Shown here in pieces: positions 16,455 to 25,122 of a stretch of 64,000 nucleotides of DNA (position 1 is the first letter of the stretch; the number at the start of each line of letters is the position of its first letter). Made by a program: the position numbers and the translations under genes. The notes beneath the pieces are model-generated. The model was not told the DNA's origin and did no database searches. It saw nothing but the letters and a program-made list of their open reading frames with translations. Origin of the DNA: Pseudonocardia acidicola (GTDB lineage: Bacteria; Actinomycetota; Actinomycetes; Mycobacteriales; Pseudonocardiaceae); the NCBI RefSeq assembly GCF_012911935.1, contig NZ_JAAXLA010000025.1, forward strand, positions 1-64,000, written 5' to 3'.

Positions 16455-17055
16455 GCCGCAGCTAGACCTCTCCTACGTCATCTACCAGCGACAACAGCAA
16501 CGGCGTCGACTCTTCTGAGCACCCTGGCAACGCTGATCAACACGGTTTCGTGTCACGACTCGCGTCACGCCACGAGCTCGAGCAGACGCATCAGTGTCGG
16601 AGTCGCGGTGGCGGTCGCGCTCTGAGGATGGTCGGCCGGTGCGGTCGTCGTCCGAATGGTAGTCGGCCGTGCCGTCGGTGCCCTGCCTCCGGGGCACACG
16701 CGATCGCGAGTACGACGAGAAGGATGAGGAGAACGACCAGGCAACGAGCATCCGGGCGGCGGTGCCTACGGAGAAGCCCCGGATCCCCTGTGGAGCATTC
16801 GGTACCTGCCGCGCGGGATCGCCGCACGCTCCGTTCCGGCTAAACTGAACCCTCCTTGGGGCTACCGGTCGACCGCCACACCAACGAGTGAAATGCCCTG
16901 GCGCCCTGACAGTCAGTCAGCGAATCGGATTACCGTGCAGGCCGGGGGATCGAATGGTCGAACTTCAGGAAGCGGAACGCATTCCTGCTGTCCCGCGCCC
17001 ACTGCACGTCGCATTCAAGCAGTGAGAGGCGGAGGAACGGCCACCGCAGCCGCCT
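16455..17055. other. Gene-free left part of the island
   Basis: About 600 bp with no convincing coding frame on either strand. The only item noted is CTACCAGCGAC at 16483-16493, the reverse complement of the 11 bases GTCGCTGGTAG at 22921-22931 next to the right repeat. An integrase gene, often found next to an att site, is not here. Confidence 0.45.
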
Positions 17056-17829
17056 GTGAAATGGCGAAAGCGGACCTGGGAGAGGCATCTCGACTCGCTG
17101 CTTCTTCCAACCATTCCCGAGATCGGGCGGTCGCAAGCCACCGCTGCGGCGGCTCACGCGGCCGACGGCGACGACCAGGCCGTGCGCGCTTTCGTGACCG
17201 CGATGATCTGGGGCTACGGGCCGGTCGGGTACGGCGCGTGGCGGACGCGCCGGATCCTCGATCTCAGCGGAGCCGTGGCGGGGCACCGGCTGCGAGAGGT
17301 GGCCCTTGCGGCCGCGGACGGCCCGATCGAAGCGTTCTCCGCGATGGCGAGGGCGCCGCTGCCCTACCTCGGTCCGGCCTTCGGCACCAAGTACATCTAC
17401 TTCTGCACCGCGGCTGTTCGAGATCGCCATGGCGGTCGGACCGCGCCCGTTCTCGACGAGGTCGTCCGGCGCTGGTTCGCACGCCACACCGGCTCCCGCC
17501 TCTCCGGCACGTGGTCGGTTCCGCAGTACCGCTGGTACCTCTCGTGCCTGGAGTCCTGGGGCAGCACCCTCGGCATCCCCAGTGATCATGTCGAAGAGCT
17601 GATCTTCCGCTCGCGGGTCACCACCGAGGAGAACCGACTCTGGGCCGAAAGGCTCCTGGTCGGCACGGACTCACAGGGCGAGGCACTCGCCGCGCTCGAC
17701 GACCTGCGGGCGGCCATCGATGTCCTCGGCGACTCGGCCGCTGAAGCATCCGATCCCCTCTTGGAGCAGCTCAGGACGGTCATCGGCACCGACCCGGACG
17801 AAGAGTTACCCGATCGTGAACCCTCGTGA
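17056..17829 (+). CDS. OGG-fold (8-oxoguanine glycosylase-like) protein of defence islands
   Basis: 257 aa. Conserved blocks are WGYGPVGYGAWRTRRIL (about 52-68) and LGPAFGTKYIYFC (about 105-117). The second resembles the helix-hairpin-helix turn of OGG1, where a G-x-G-T-K motif carries the catalytic lysine; K112 is the equivalent candidate. The short flanking domains differ from genuine OGG1. Start GTG 17056 is the first possible start after an in-frame stop at 17023. No function is proven. Proteins annotated this way often sit with ATPases and nucleases in defence loci, as here. It ends 55 nt before the ATPase gene. Confidence 0.6.
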   Translation: MKWRKRTWERHLDSLLLPTIPEIGRSQATAAAAHAADGDDQAVRAFVTAMIWGYGPVGYGAWRTRRILDLSGAVAGHRLREVALAAADGPIEAFSAMARAPLPYLGPAFGTKYIYFCTAAVRDRHGGRTAPVLDEVVRRWFARHTGSRLSGTWSVPQYRWYLSCLESWGSTLGIPSDHVEELIFRSRVTTEENRLWAERLLVGTDSQGEALAALDDLRAAIDVLGDSAAEASDPLLEQLRTVIGTDPDEELPDREPS

Positions 17830-17884
17830 GCAGCGCGTGACTGATCATCACTAACGTGACCGCACCGCGATCCCGGGGGGATGA

Positions 17885-20321
17885 ATGGACGAGGCGGAGC
17901 AAGGCCTTCACGACCTGCTGCTGGAGCGCCTGCTCGCCGACGAGTCCGCCGACGACGACGTGTCCGCTCTCGTCCTGGCCGCGTGGGAAGGCGACGACGA
18001 ACTCGCCGAGGCAGCGACCGGCATGTCGGCCGGAGGACCTGACCCGGCCAGCGGCCGGTCTCGGTCTGCCCACCCGGATGTCTACCTCGCCGCTGTGCAC
18101 GTCGAGGGCTTCCGCGGCATCGGCGAGGCCGCGACACTGCCGCTGCGCCCGGGGCCGGGCCTCACCCTCGTCACCGGCCGCAACGGCTCTGGCAAGTCGA
18201 GCTTCGCCGAGGCGGCCGAGTTCGTCCTTACCGGGAGCAGCGGCCGCTGGTCGGGCCGCACCACCGTCTGGCGCGAGGGCTGGCGCAACCTCCACTGCCA
18301 GAGCTCAACGTCGATCGCCGTGGACCTCACCACCGCGGGCACGAGCGGAACCACCAGGATCCAGCGACGCTGGGAACCGGAAGACACCCTCGACGGAGGC
18401 CTCTGGACTCGCCAGCCGAGCAAGGCCAAGCGCGAAGCCTTCGACGGGTCCGCGTGGGACGAGGACATGCAGACCTACCGTCCCTTCCTGTCCTACAGCG
18501 AGCTCGGTGCGCTGATCGACGGCAAACCGAGCGAGCTCTACGACGCCCTGCACAGCCTGCTCGGCCTCGGCGCGCTCACCGCGACACAGGACAGGCTGAA
18601 GACCGCCCGCAAGGGCCTCGCCGACCACGCGAAGGCCGTTGCCGCGCAGCGCAAGTCGCTCCGAACGGAGCTGGACGGCAGCGACGACCCGCGGATCGTC
18701 AGGGCCGTCGCGCTGCTGAAACCGGCCGCACCCGACCTGGCCGCCATCGCCGAGTTGATCTCGGGCGCTGAGGAGCCGGACGACACCTCGGCCGCCCTTC
18801 GCGCCATCGTCGCGCTCCAGCTGCCAGAGCTCGCCGCGATGCGGGAGTGCACCGCGACAATCCGTGCCCGGGCGGACGAGCTCGGCGCGCTCGCCGGCGA
18901 CGAGCTCCGCCGCGCCGACCGCGTGGCTGTGCTCCTGCGCCAGGCCCTCCACGAGCACGCCGAGTCGGGTGCCACGACGTGCCCGGTCTGCGAGGAAGGC
19001 ACCCTGGACGACACCTGGCGCGCGTCCGCGACGACCCGGGCCGAAGAGCTGGAACGGACCGCCTCGGTCATGCAAGGCCGTGGAGGACCTCAACCGCGCG
19101 GTAGCCGACGGCCGGGCCCTGACCCGGGCCGTCCCGCCCGTCCTCGCCGGCGCTCTCCCACTTGACGCGGACGCCGCCCGTCTTGCCTGGCAGAGCTGGG
19201 CCGACGCTGGCCGGATCGACGGAGCAGCCGCGCTCGCCCAAGCTCTGGAGTCCACATACCCCGCCGTCACCTCAGCACTGATCGACCTGCGGGAACGCGC
19301 CGCAGAGATGCTCGCCCAGCGGGATGAGATCTGGGCGCCGATCGCGCGCCGGCTCGCCGCCTGGCTCGTCGAAGCAGAGCAGGCCGCCGCGCAGGCAGGG
19401 CGACTGTCCGCCTTGGACAAGGCCGTGAAGTGGCTCGCGGACATCGCAGGAGACCTGCGGCACCAGCGACTCGCCCCCTTCGCCGAGCAGTCGCAGCACG
19501 TATGGCAGACGCTGCGTCAGCAGAGCAATGTCGATCTGGGCCCGGTCCGGCTCGACGGGACGGCCACCCGCCGGCGCGTCGCGATGGACGTCCGGGTTGA
19601 CGGCGTCGACGGCGGCACCGCGCTCGGCGTGATGAGCCAGGGCGAGCTGCACGCCCTCGGCCTGTCCCTGTTCCTCCCGCGCGCCACCGTCGACCAGAGC
19701 CCCTTCCGGTTCGTCCTGATCGACGACCCGGTCCAGGCCATGGACCCCGCCAAGGTCGACGGCCTCGCCCGCGTCCTCGACGAGGTCGCCGCCACCCGCC
19801 AGGTCGTCGTCTTCACCCACGACGACCGCCTCGCCGACGCCGTCCGCCGCCTCGACCTGCCGGCGACGATCTGGGAGGTCACCCGCGGCGAGCGCTCCGT
19901 CGTCGAGATGCGCCGCTGCGACGACCCGATCACCCGCTACCTCGACGACGCCCGCGCCATGGCGCTGACCGCCGACCTGCCGGCGGACATCCGCAGCGAG
20001 CTGGTCGCCTCGTGCTGCCGCAGCGCCGTCGAGGCCGCCTGCCACGCGAAGATCCGATCAGTGCGGCTGGGCAACGGCCACACCCACGCCGAGGTAGAGG
20101 CCGCCCTCGCCGATGCGGAAACCACGAACAAGAAGGCAACTCTTGCCGTCTTCGACGACCCGAAACGCGGCAGCGATCTCCTCGGCCGCATGAAAACCGC
20201 AGGTCCCGGCGTGGTCGACGCCTTCCAGAAGTGCAAGAAGGGCGCTCACAAGGGCCTGACAGGGGACCTCCGCCCGTTCGTCCGCGACGTCGAGAAGCTC
20301 GTCGGGTGGATCCAGCGGTGA
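17885..20321 (+). pseudogene. Zinc-hook SMC/Rad50-like AAA ATPase, frameshifted
   Basis: The first half reads in frame from ATG 17885. It has the P-loop GRNGSGKSS at about 98-106 and CPVC near residue 364, a Rad50-type zinc-hook motif within helical arms. Near 19071-19077 the coding signal moves to another frame (...ERTASVM, then KAVEDLNRAVAD...) and runs to 20321. The second half carries the Walker B LIDDPVQAMDP and a His-switch FTHDD. A one-base insertion, or a sequencing error, would explain it; the restored protein would be about 812 aa. The C-terminal 140 residues follow the ATPase core and could be an effector domain. The 3' end overlaps the next gene by 4 nt. Confidence 0.8.
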
Positions 20322-20701
20322 GCCACGACGCCTACCGCCGGCTCGCCGTCGCCGACCGGATCCTGAAACAGCCGGAGCTCGTCGAGGACGGCGTCTGGCC
20401 GCGAACCTGCACCTGGCTCATCCGCCTCGCCCTCGAACACGGCCTCGACGACTTCTGGGCCACTCACAACCCTGACGTCGGCGCCGTCACGAGCCGCCGC
20501 GCTCAGCTCCTCGCGCTGAGCCGCACCGTCGACGCCGACGTCGGCCGCCGCGGGACCGAACTCTGGCACGCGCTCAGCCGGGCCGCCCACCACCACGCCT
20601 ACGAACTGGCTCCGACCGGCGCCGAACTGAGGACCTGGCATTCCGAGGTCCTCGCCCTCACCGACGCGCTCCACCCGCACGCAAGGACGTCCGCACCGTG
20701 A
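20318..20701 (+). CDS. Small protein linking the SMC-like ATPase and the DUF262 gene
   Basis: 127 aa, not recognised. It starts SHDAYRRLAVADRILKQPELVEDGVWPRTCTWLIRLALE in predicted helices, has a central FWATHNPDVGAVTSRRAQLLALSRTVDADVG, and a His-rich part (RAAHHHAYELAPTGAEL). The GTG start overlaps the ATPase stop (GTGA) and its own stop overlaps the next GTG (GTGA). The three genes are therefore translationally coupled, which implies a shared complex or pathway. A helical HEPN-like or accessory role is possible but not supported by a clear motif. Confidence 0.65.
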   Translation: MSHDAYRRLAVADRILKQPELVEDGVWPRTCTWLIRLALEHGLDDFWATHNPDVGAVTSRRAQLLALSRTVDADVGRRGTELWHALSRAAHHHAYELAPTGAELRTWHSEVLALTDALHPHARTSAP

Positions 20702-22476
20702 TCAAGTCCGCCAACCAGTACCCCGTCCACGCGCTGTTCAGCAGCGACAGCAACATCGTGTACCGGATCCCGCCCTACCAGCGGGAGTAGTCCTGGCAAA
20801 AAGCGCAGTGGGAGGACCTCTTCCAGGACCTCGTGGAGGCCGAGGGCGCGCATTTCCTCGGCACGATCATCACCCTGAACCAGACCACCGACGCCGTCGA
20901 CCGCACGGTCCTGGAACTCGTCGACGGCCAGCAGCGGGCCACCACCCTCACGCTGCTCCTCGCCGCCATCTACTCCGTGCTCAAGGAGCACGCCGGCGAG
21001 CTCGACGAGGACACGATCGTCGACATGGTGAACCTCGGCCGCAGGCTGGTCAGGAAAGGCGGCGAGCTGCGAGTCTCACCCCAGACCCAGGGCAACAACC
21101 TGGACGACTACAAGGTCGTGCTCTCGTCCTCGGGCCTCCAGGTGGGGACGGTCGACAAGAGGCCGTATTTCCCGATGCGCCGGGTCGCCAAGTGCTGGCA
21201 GTACTTCCGCGCCGCGATCGCCAAGCTGGCCGAGTCGGAGGGGATCACGCCCGTCGACGCGGCGCGGCGTGTGCTCGGCTCGGTGCAGCAGGCGATCCTG
21301 GTAAAGATCGAGGTCGAGAGTCATGCGGACGCCTTCGTCCTGTTCGAGTCCCTCAACAACCGGGGCATGCCGCTCACACCGGTGGACCTGATCAAGAATC
21401 ATCTCCTGGCTGTGTCCGGGCGCGAGGGCGGGCTCGACGTCGACGACGCGTTCAAGATGTGGAACGAGATGCTCACCAATCTCGGTGACAACTACGCGAT
21501 CCAGGAGCGCTTCCTCCGCCACTACTACAACGCGTTCAAGGCGGAACTGCCCGAGGTGCCCAACGCACCGGTGGCCACCCGCACCAAGCTGATCCGCATC
21601 TACGAGAAGCTGCTCGGCGACGACGTCAGGAACGGGGTGGAGGCGCTCGTCGCGGCCAGCACGCTCTACGGGCGGGTGACCTGCGTCGCCGAAGTCGACG
21701 CACCGACTCCGCTCGACAAAGCCTTCCGGGAGCTGATGCGAGCGCAGGGCGCACCCTCCTACATCCTCGTGATGTGGTTGCTCTCGAAGCAGCCCGATCT
21801 CGCCCTCACCGAGCACGACCTGATCGAGATCGTCCGTCGCCTCACCAGCTTCTTCGTCCGCCGAAATCTGACCGGCTTCCCCCAGACGTACGCGTTGCCG
21901 AAGCTCTTCATGACGATCATCGAGAAGCTCGACGGGCTGACCGGGCGCCCGGTGGTCGACAGGGTGACCCAGGAGCTCATCGACGTCTCGTCGAGCGACG
22001 CCGACTTCCGCCAGCGCCTGGAAGGGCCGATCTACGACGAGAACACCGACGTCGCCCGCTTCATCCTCGCCACCCTCTCCGAGGACGCAATGACCAAGGA
22101 GACCCGGACGGACCTCTGGGTCCAGGAGAAGGGCCACTTCGTCTGGACGATCGAGCACATCCTCCCCCAGGGGACGAACCTGCCGAAGGACTGGCTGGAC
22201 ATGCTCGGCGGACGCGACGCCGCGGCAGCCGCCCAGGAGGAGCACGTTCACCGGCTCGGGAATCTCACGATCACCGCCTACAACAGCACCCTGAGCAACA
22301 AGTCGTTCCCCGAGAAGCGCGACCGCACCGACCCCCAAGGCCGGTCCATCGGCTACCGGAACGGACTCTCGCTCAACGCCGACCTCGCCACCAAGAACTC
22401 CTGGACCGTGGATGACATCGAGGAGCGCACGACGCGACTGGCGAGCCAGGTGATCGCCCGCTTTCCGTTGCCGTAG
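20698..22476 (+). pseudogene. DUF262/DUF1524 (GmrSD-type) nuclease with internal amber codon
   Basis: GTG 20698 opens a frame whose translation reaches the family motif PPYQRE, then hits TAG (20788-20790, codon 31), then SW. The family consensus is PPYQREYSW, so Tyr TAC became a stop. Downstream the frame is intact to 22476: ELVDGQQR (DUF262 active-site region), FESLNNRGMPL, and a C-terminal DUF1524 HNH-like module with TIEHILPQ and HRLGNLTITAYNSTLSNKSF. Restart at ATG 20833 would remove the N-terminal motif. The full protein would be about 592 aa, a likely restriction-type nuclease that requires NTP, now inactivated unless the TAG is a sequence error. Confidence 0.85.
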
Positions 22477-22520
22477 GACGGACCGGTCGGCCACCGCTGA
22501 AACCGGGTGCGGGCGCCAGC

Positions 22521-22796
22521 GTGCCGTCGGTGTCCTCCAGTAAGGTCTCCCACGGGCGCCGTCAGCTCACCTGGTCCCGTGCTCGACGGGACTGGGCCGG
22601 ACTGCACCGGGAGAAGTCGGACGAGGAGATCGCGTCCGAGGACCGGCATGGGGAAGATGCCGTGGTCCTCCCCCGGGAGACCTGGGCCGCCGTGCGGCAC
22701 GAAGTCGCCGATCTGTTGGACGCTGTAGAGCTGGAGGCATCCGGCCGCCGAGAGGTGGCTGACGTCCCGAGGGTTGGCGTATTCCCTGGCCTCTAG
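22521..22796 (+). CDS. Doubtful small open frame at the right end of the island
   Basis: A 91-aa frame from GTG 22521. The middle (EDAVVLPRETWAAVRHEVADLLDAVE) looks like real acidic-helical protein, but the first 30 residues and the tail do not, and there is no clear ribosome-binding site. It could be a remnant of a gene that crossed the island end. The rest of the 22477-22930 interval holds nothing I can identify. Confidence 0.25.
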   Translation: MPSVSSSKVSHGRRQLTWSRARRDWAGLHREKSDEEIASEDRHGEDAVVLPRETWAAVRHEVADLLDAVELEASGRREVADVPRVGVFPGL

Positions 22797-22930
22797 CTCA
22801 ATCGCCAGAGCAGCCCCGGCGAGGACCGGCGGAGCCGACCGCAGCGGGTGTGGAGCGTCAGCGGAGCAGACGCAGAATCCGCGGGTGTAGCTTGCTATCC
22901 GCACCGAGGTCCTGGGTATCGTCGCTGGTA

Positions 22931-22973
22931 GTGGGCCCCCGGGGGATCGAACCCCGAACCCGCGGATTAAAAG
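22931..22973 (-). repeat. Right att-like repeat, inside the 3' part of tRNA-Lys
   Basis: 43 bp shared with 16411-16454. It covers the discriminator base, acceptor 3' strand, T-arm, variable loop and half of the anticodon arm of the intact tRNA, so integration at this site keeps the tRNA functional. Confidence 0.85.
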
Positions 22974-23004
22974 TCCGCTGCTCTGCCGATTGAGCTAGAG
23001 GCCC
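22932..23004 (-). tRNA. tRNA-Lys (anticodon TTT)
   Basis: On the minus strand, 73 nt. Acceptor GGGCCTC pairs with GGGGCCC plus discriminator A. The D-arm is AGCTCAATCGGCAGAGCA. The anticodon stem-loop is GCGGA-CTTTTAA-TCCGC with anticodon TTT. The T-arm contains GGTTCGATCC. CCA is not encoded. Its 3' end is the island integration site. Confidence 0.95.
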
Positions 23005-23177
23005 TGCTGTGGCGCATGTTGGCATACGTCGCTGCTCTGACAGGGTACGACGCACGCGTCACACCCGATCGGACCCACCTGCCCATGCGGCGCCGGACAC
23101 CTCCCTGACACCCGATTCGACCGGGATCACCCGGGTCCTCCCGAAGTCACCCAGTGTCACCAGAGATCCTGCACTGC

Positions 23178-23759
23178 ATGCGTGACTACCGGCTGTGCGC
23201 CCCACTGTTGCTGTCCGCCCTCGTGCTCACCGGCTGTTCGGCGCAGGCGGACCAGGCCTCCGCCGAGACGGCGAACAGCACGATCCGAGCCACGCAGGTC
23301 CAGGCCACGTTCGCGACCGGCAGCGGAACCGCGATCACCTACGCGCCGGACCTGGTCCCCGTCGGCGCGACCGCCGAAGTCACCTCCACCTCGGGTGACG
23401 GCAAGGCGACGGTCACCCTCGAGCTCAGCGGCCTGCTGCCCGACCGGCGCTACGGCGCGCACGCCCACACCAACCGGTGCGGGGCGGCCCCCGCCGACGC
23501 CGGAGCACACTTCCAGCACGTGAAGGACCCGGCCGCCCCCAGCGTCGACCCGGCCTACGCAAACCCGCAGAACGAGATCTGGCTGGACTTCCAGACCGAC
23601 GCCGAGGGCAAGGCCACCGCGACCTCCACAGTGGCCTGGGAGTTCACCGACCAGGCGCACCCGCGATCGGTGGTCGTGCACGCTGAGCGCACCGCGACCG
23701 AGCCGGGCAAGGCCGGGACTGCGGGCGACCGAGCGGCCTGCGTCAGCGTGGACTTCTGA
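23178..23759 (+). CDS. Secreted Cu/Zn superoxide dismutase-like lipoprotein
   Basis: 193 aa from ATG 23178. A signal peptide ends in the lipobox LTGC (residue about 20), so it should be a membrane-anchored exported lipoprotein. The mature domain has the SodC-like metal-site pattern GAHAHTNRCG, GAHFQH and VVVHAE, and ends AACVSVDF, as in Cu/Zn SOD. It would dismutate superoxide outside the membrane. The spacing of the metal ligands differs from classical SodC, so activity is likely but not certain. It is the first host gene after the tRNA and lies 20 nt before dus. Confidence 0.8.
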   Translation: MRDYRLCAPLLLSALVLTGCSAQADQASAETANSTIRATQVQATFATGSGTAITYAPDLVPVGATAEVTSTSGDGKATVTLELSGLLPDRRYGAHAHTNRCGAAPADAGAHFQHVKDPAAPSVDPAYANPQNEIWLDFQTDAEGKATATSTVAWEFTDQAHPRSVVVHAERTATEPGKAGTAGDRAACVSVDF

Positions 23760-23779
23760 AGCGAGGACAATGTCGTCCT

Positions 23780-24976
23780 GTGAGCGTGCAGGACCTCGTC
23801 GGTAAAGAAACCGGACACAGCGATGCCGCCACACCGGTGACCAGCCGGGTGGCGGCACCGCTGCGTATCGGGCCCTATCAGGTCGACACCCCGGTGGTGC
23901 TCGCCCCGATGGCCGGCATCACCAACGCCGGCTTCCGGCGGCTGTGCCGCGAGCAGGGGGCCGGCTTCTACGTCTGCGAGATGATCACGTCCCGCGGCCT
24001 GGTCGAGCGCAACCCGCTGACCTTTCGCATGATCGCGATGGATCCCGATGAGCATCCGCGGTCGATGCAGCTCTACGGCGTCGACCCGGCGACGGTCGGC
24101 GCCGCGGTGCGCATGGTCGCCGAGCTCGACCTGGCCGACCATCTCGACCTCAACTTCGGCTGCCCGGTCCCCAAGGTCACCCGGCGCGGCGGCGGTGCGG
24201 CGCTGCCGTACAAGCGGCGGCTCTTCGAGGCCATCGTCAAGGCGGCCGTGGACAACGCGGCGGACGCGGGTATCCCGGTGACCGTGAAGATGCGGATCGG
24301 CATCGACGACGAGCACCACACGTACCTCGACGCGGGCCGCATCGCAGCCGACGCCGGGGTCGCGGCCGTCGCACTGCACGCGCGCACCGCGGCCCAGCGC
24401 TACTCCGGCACCGCCGACTGGTCGGCCATCGCCCGGCTCCGTGACCACCTGCCCGCCGAACTGCCCGTCCTCGGCAACGGTGACATCTTCAGCGCCGCCG
24501 ACGCGCTCGCGATGGTCGCCGCGACCGGCTGCGACGGCGTCGTCGTCGGCCGTGGGTGCCTGGGCAGGCCATGGCTGTTCGGCGACCTCGAGGCCGCTTT
24601 CGCCGGCCGGCCGCTACCGGCCCCGCCGACGCTGGGTGAGGTCGCCGCCACGCTGCGCCGGCACGCCGTCCTGCTCTGCGAGCACATGGGCGACCACAAG
24701 GGCATCCGTGACGTCCGCAAGCACATCGCCTGGTACCTCAAGGGCTTTCCGGTCGGGCCGGAGGTCCGGCAGCGCCTCGGCCTCGTCAGCAGCATCGACG
24801 AGCTCGACGAACTGCTCGCGATGCTCGACCCCGGCCAGGAGTTCCCCGCCGATGCCGAGGGCCCGCGCGGCCGGCAGGGCTCACCCGGCCGCGTGGTGCT
24901 GCCCGAGCACTGGCTCGACGACCCGGAAGACGCGTCGGTCCCCCTCGGCGCCGAGCTGGACCACTCCGGCGGGTGA
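23780..24976 (+). CDS. dusB: tRNA-dihydrouridine synthase (DusB family)
   Basis: 398 aa. The FMN-binding TIM barrel shows LAPMAGITNAGFRRLCRE (near 40), CEMITSRGL, MQLYG (near 95), LNFGCPVPKV with the catalytic Cys (near 132), VTVKMRIG and LHARTAAQRYSG. The GTG start 23780 is used. It reduces specific uridines in tRNA with NAD(P)H. The order dus then LCP-family gene (two genes on) matches the M. tuberculosis Rv0823c-Rv0822c neighbourhood, recalled from memory. Confidence 0.95.
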   Translation: MSVQDLVGKETGHSDAATPVTSRVAAPLRIGPYQVDTPVVLAPMAGITNAGFRRLCREQGAGFYVCEMITSRGLVERNPLTFRMIAMDPDEHPRSMQLYGVDPATVGAAVRMVAELDLADHLDLNFGCPVPKVTRRGGGAALPYKRRLFEAIVKAAVDNAADAGIPVTVKMRIGIDDEHHTYLDAGRIAADAGVAAVALHARTAAQRYSGTADWSAIARLRDHLPAELPVLGNGDIFSAADALAMVAATGCDGVVVGRGCLGRPWLFGDLEAAFAGRPLPAPPTLGEVAATLRRHAVLLCEHMGDHKGIRDVRKHIAWYLKGFPVGPEVRQRLGLVSSIDELDELLAMLDPGQEFPADAEGPRGRQGSPGRVVLPEHWLDDPEDASVPLGAELDHSGG

Positions 24977-25110
24977 CCGTGGCCGCCGAGCCGCCCTCGA
25001 CGAACCGTGCAGACCCGCTCGCCCGGTCGGGTGGCAGCGCGCGCAAACGGGTGCCGCCGTCCCAGAGGTCTCAAGAGTCACACCAGTCACGTCGACATCA
25101 CCAGCAGTGG

Positions 25111-25120
25111 GGAGGTGATC
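25111..25120 (+). promoter_or_regulatory. Perfect Shine-Dalgarno sequence GGAGGTGATC
   Basis: Ten bases are exactly complementary to the 3' end of 16S rRNA (GAUCACCUCC). The site sits just before GTG 25123 and GTG 25126 and fixes the start of the diguanylate cyclase, against an in-frame GTG at 24973 that overlaps the dus stop. Confidence 0.75.
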
Positions 25121-25122
25121 CG

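Larger units (their letters stand above)
16411..22973. mobile_element. Genomic island inserted at the 3' end of tRNA-Lys
   Basis: A 43-44 bp direct repeat brackets about 6.5 kb. The right copy (22931-22973) is the 3' part of an intact tRNA-Lys gene and the left copy (16411-16454) is a detached 3' fragment in the same orientation. This is the layout left by site-specific integration into a tRNA. Inside are an OGG-fold gene, a frameshifted SMC-like ATPase, a small gene and a broken DUF262 gene. No integrase, excisionase or replication gene can be seen, so the element is probably a degraded or non-autonomous defence island. Exact ends are inferred. Confidence 0.75.

Noticed and set aside
16455-17055. 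Integrase gene beside the left island boundary
   Set aside because: No frame shows tyrosine- or serine-recombinase motifs on either strand.
18864-19070. Independent gene start for the second half of the SMC-like ATPase
   Set aside because: Upstream of the shift this frame is noise, and the conserved protein is continuous only when both frames are joined.
20160-20321. Anticodon-nuclease (RloC/PrrC-like) ending of the ATPase
   Set aside because: An R-x3-E near SCCRSAVEAACH is suggestive, but the following His spacing does not match, so no nuclease function is claimed.
24973-25122. N-terminal extension of the diguanylate cyclase starting at GTG 24973
   Set aside because: The added 50 residues are basic and low-complexity, and a perfect Shine-Dalgarno lies just before GTG 25123. 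Kept only as an alternative.
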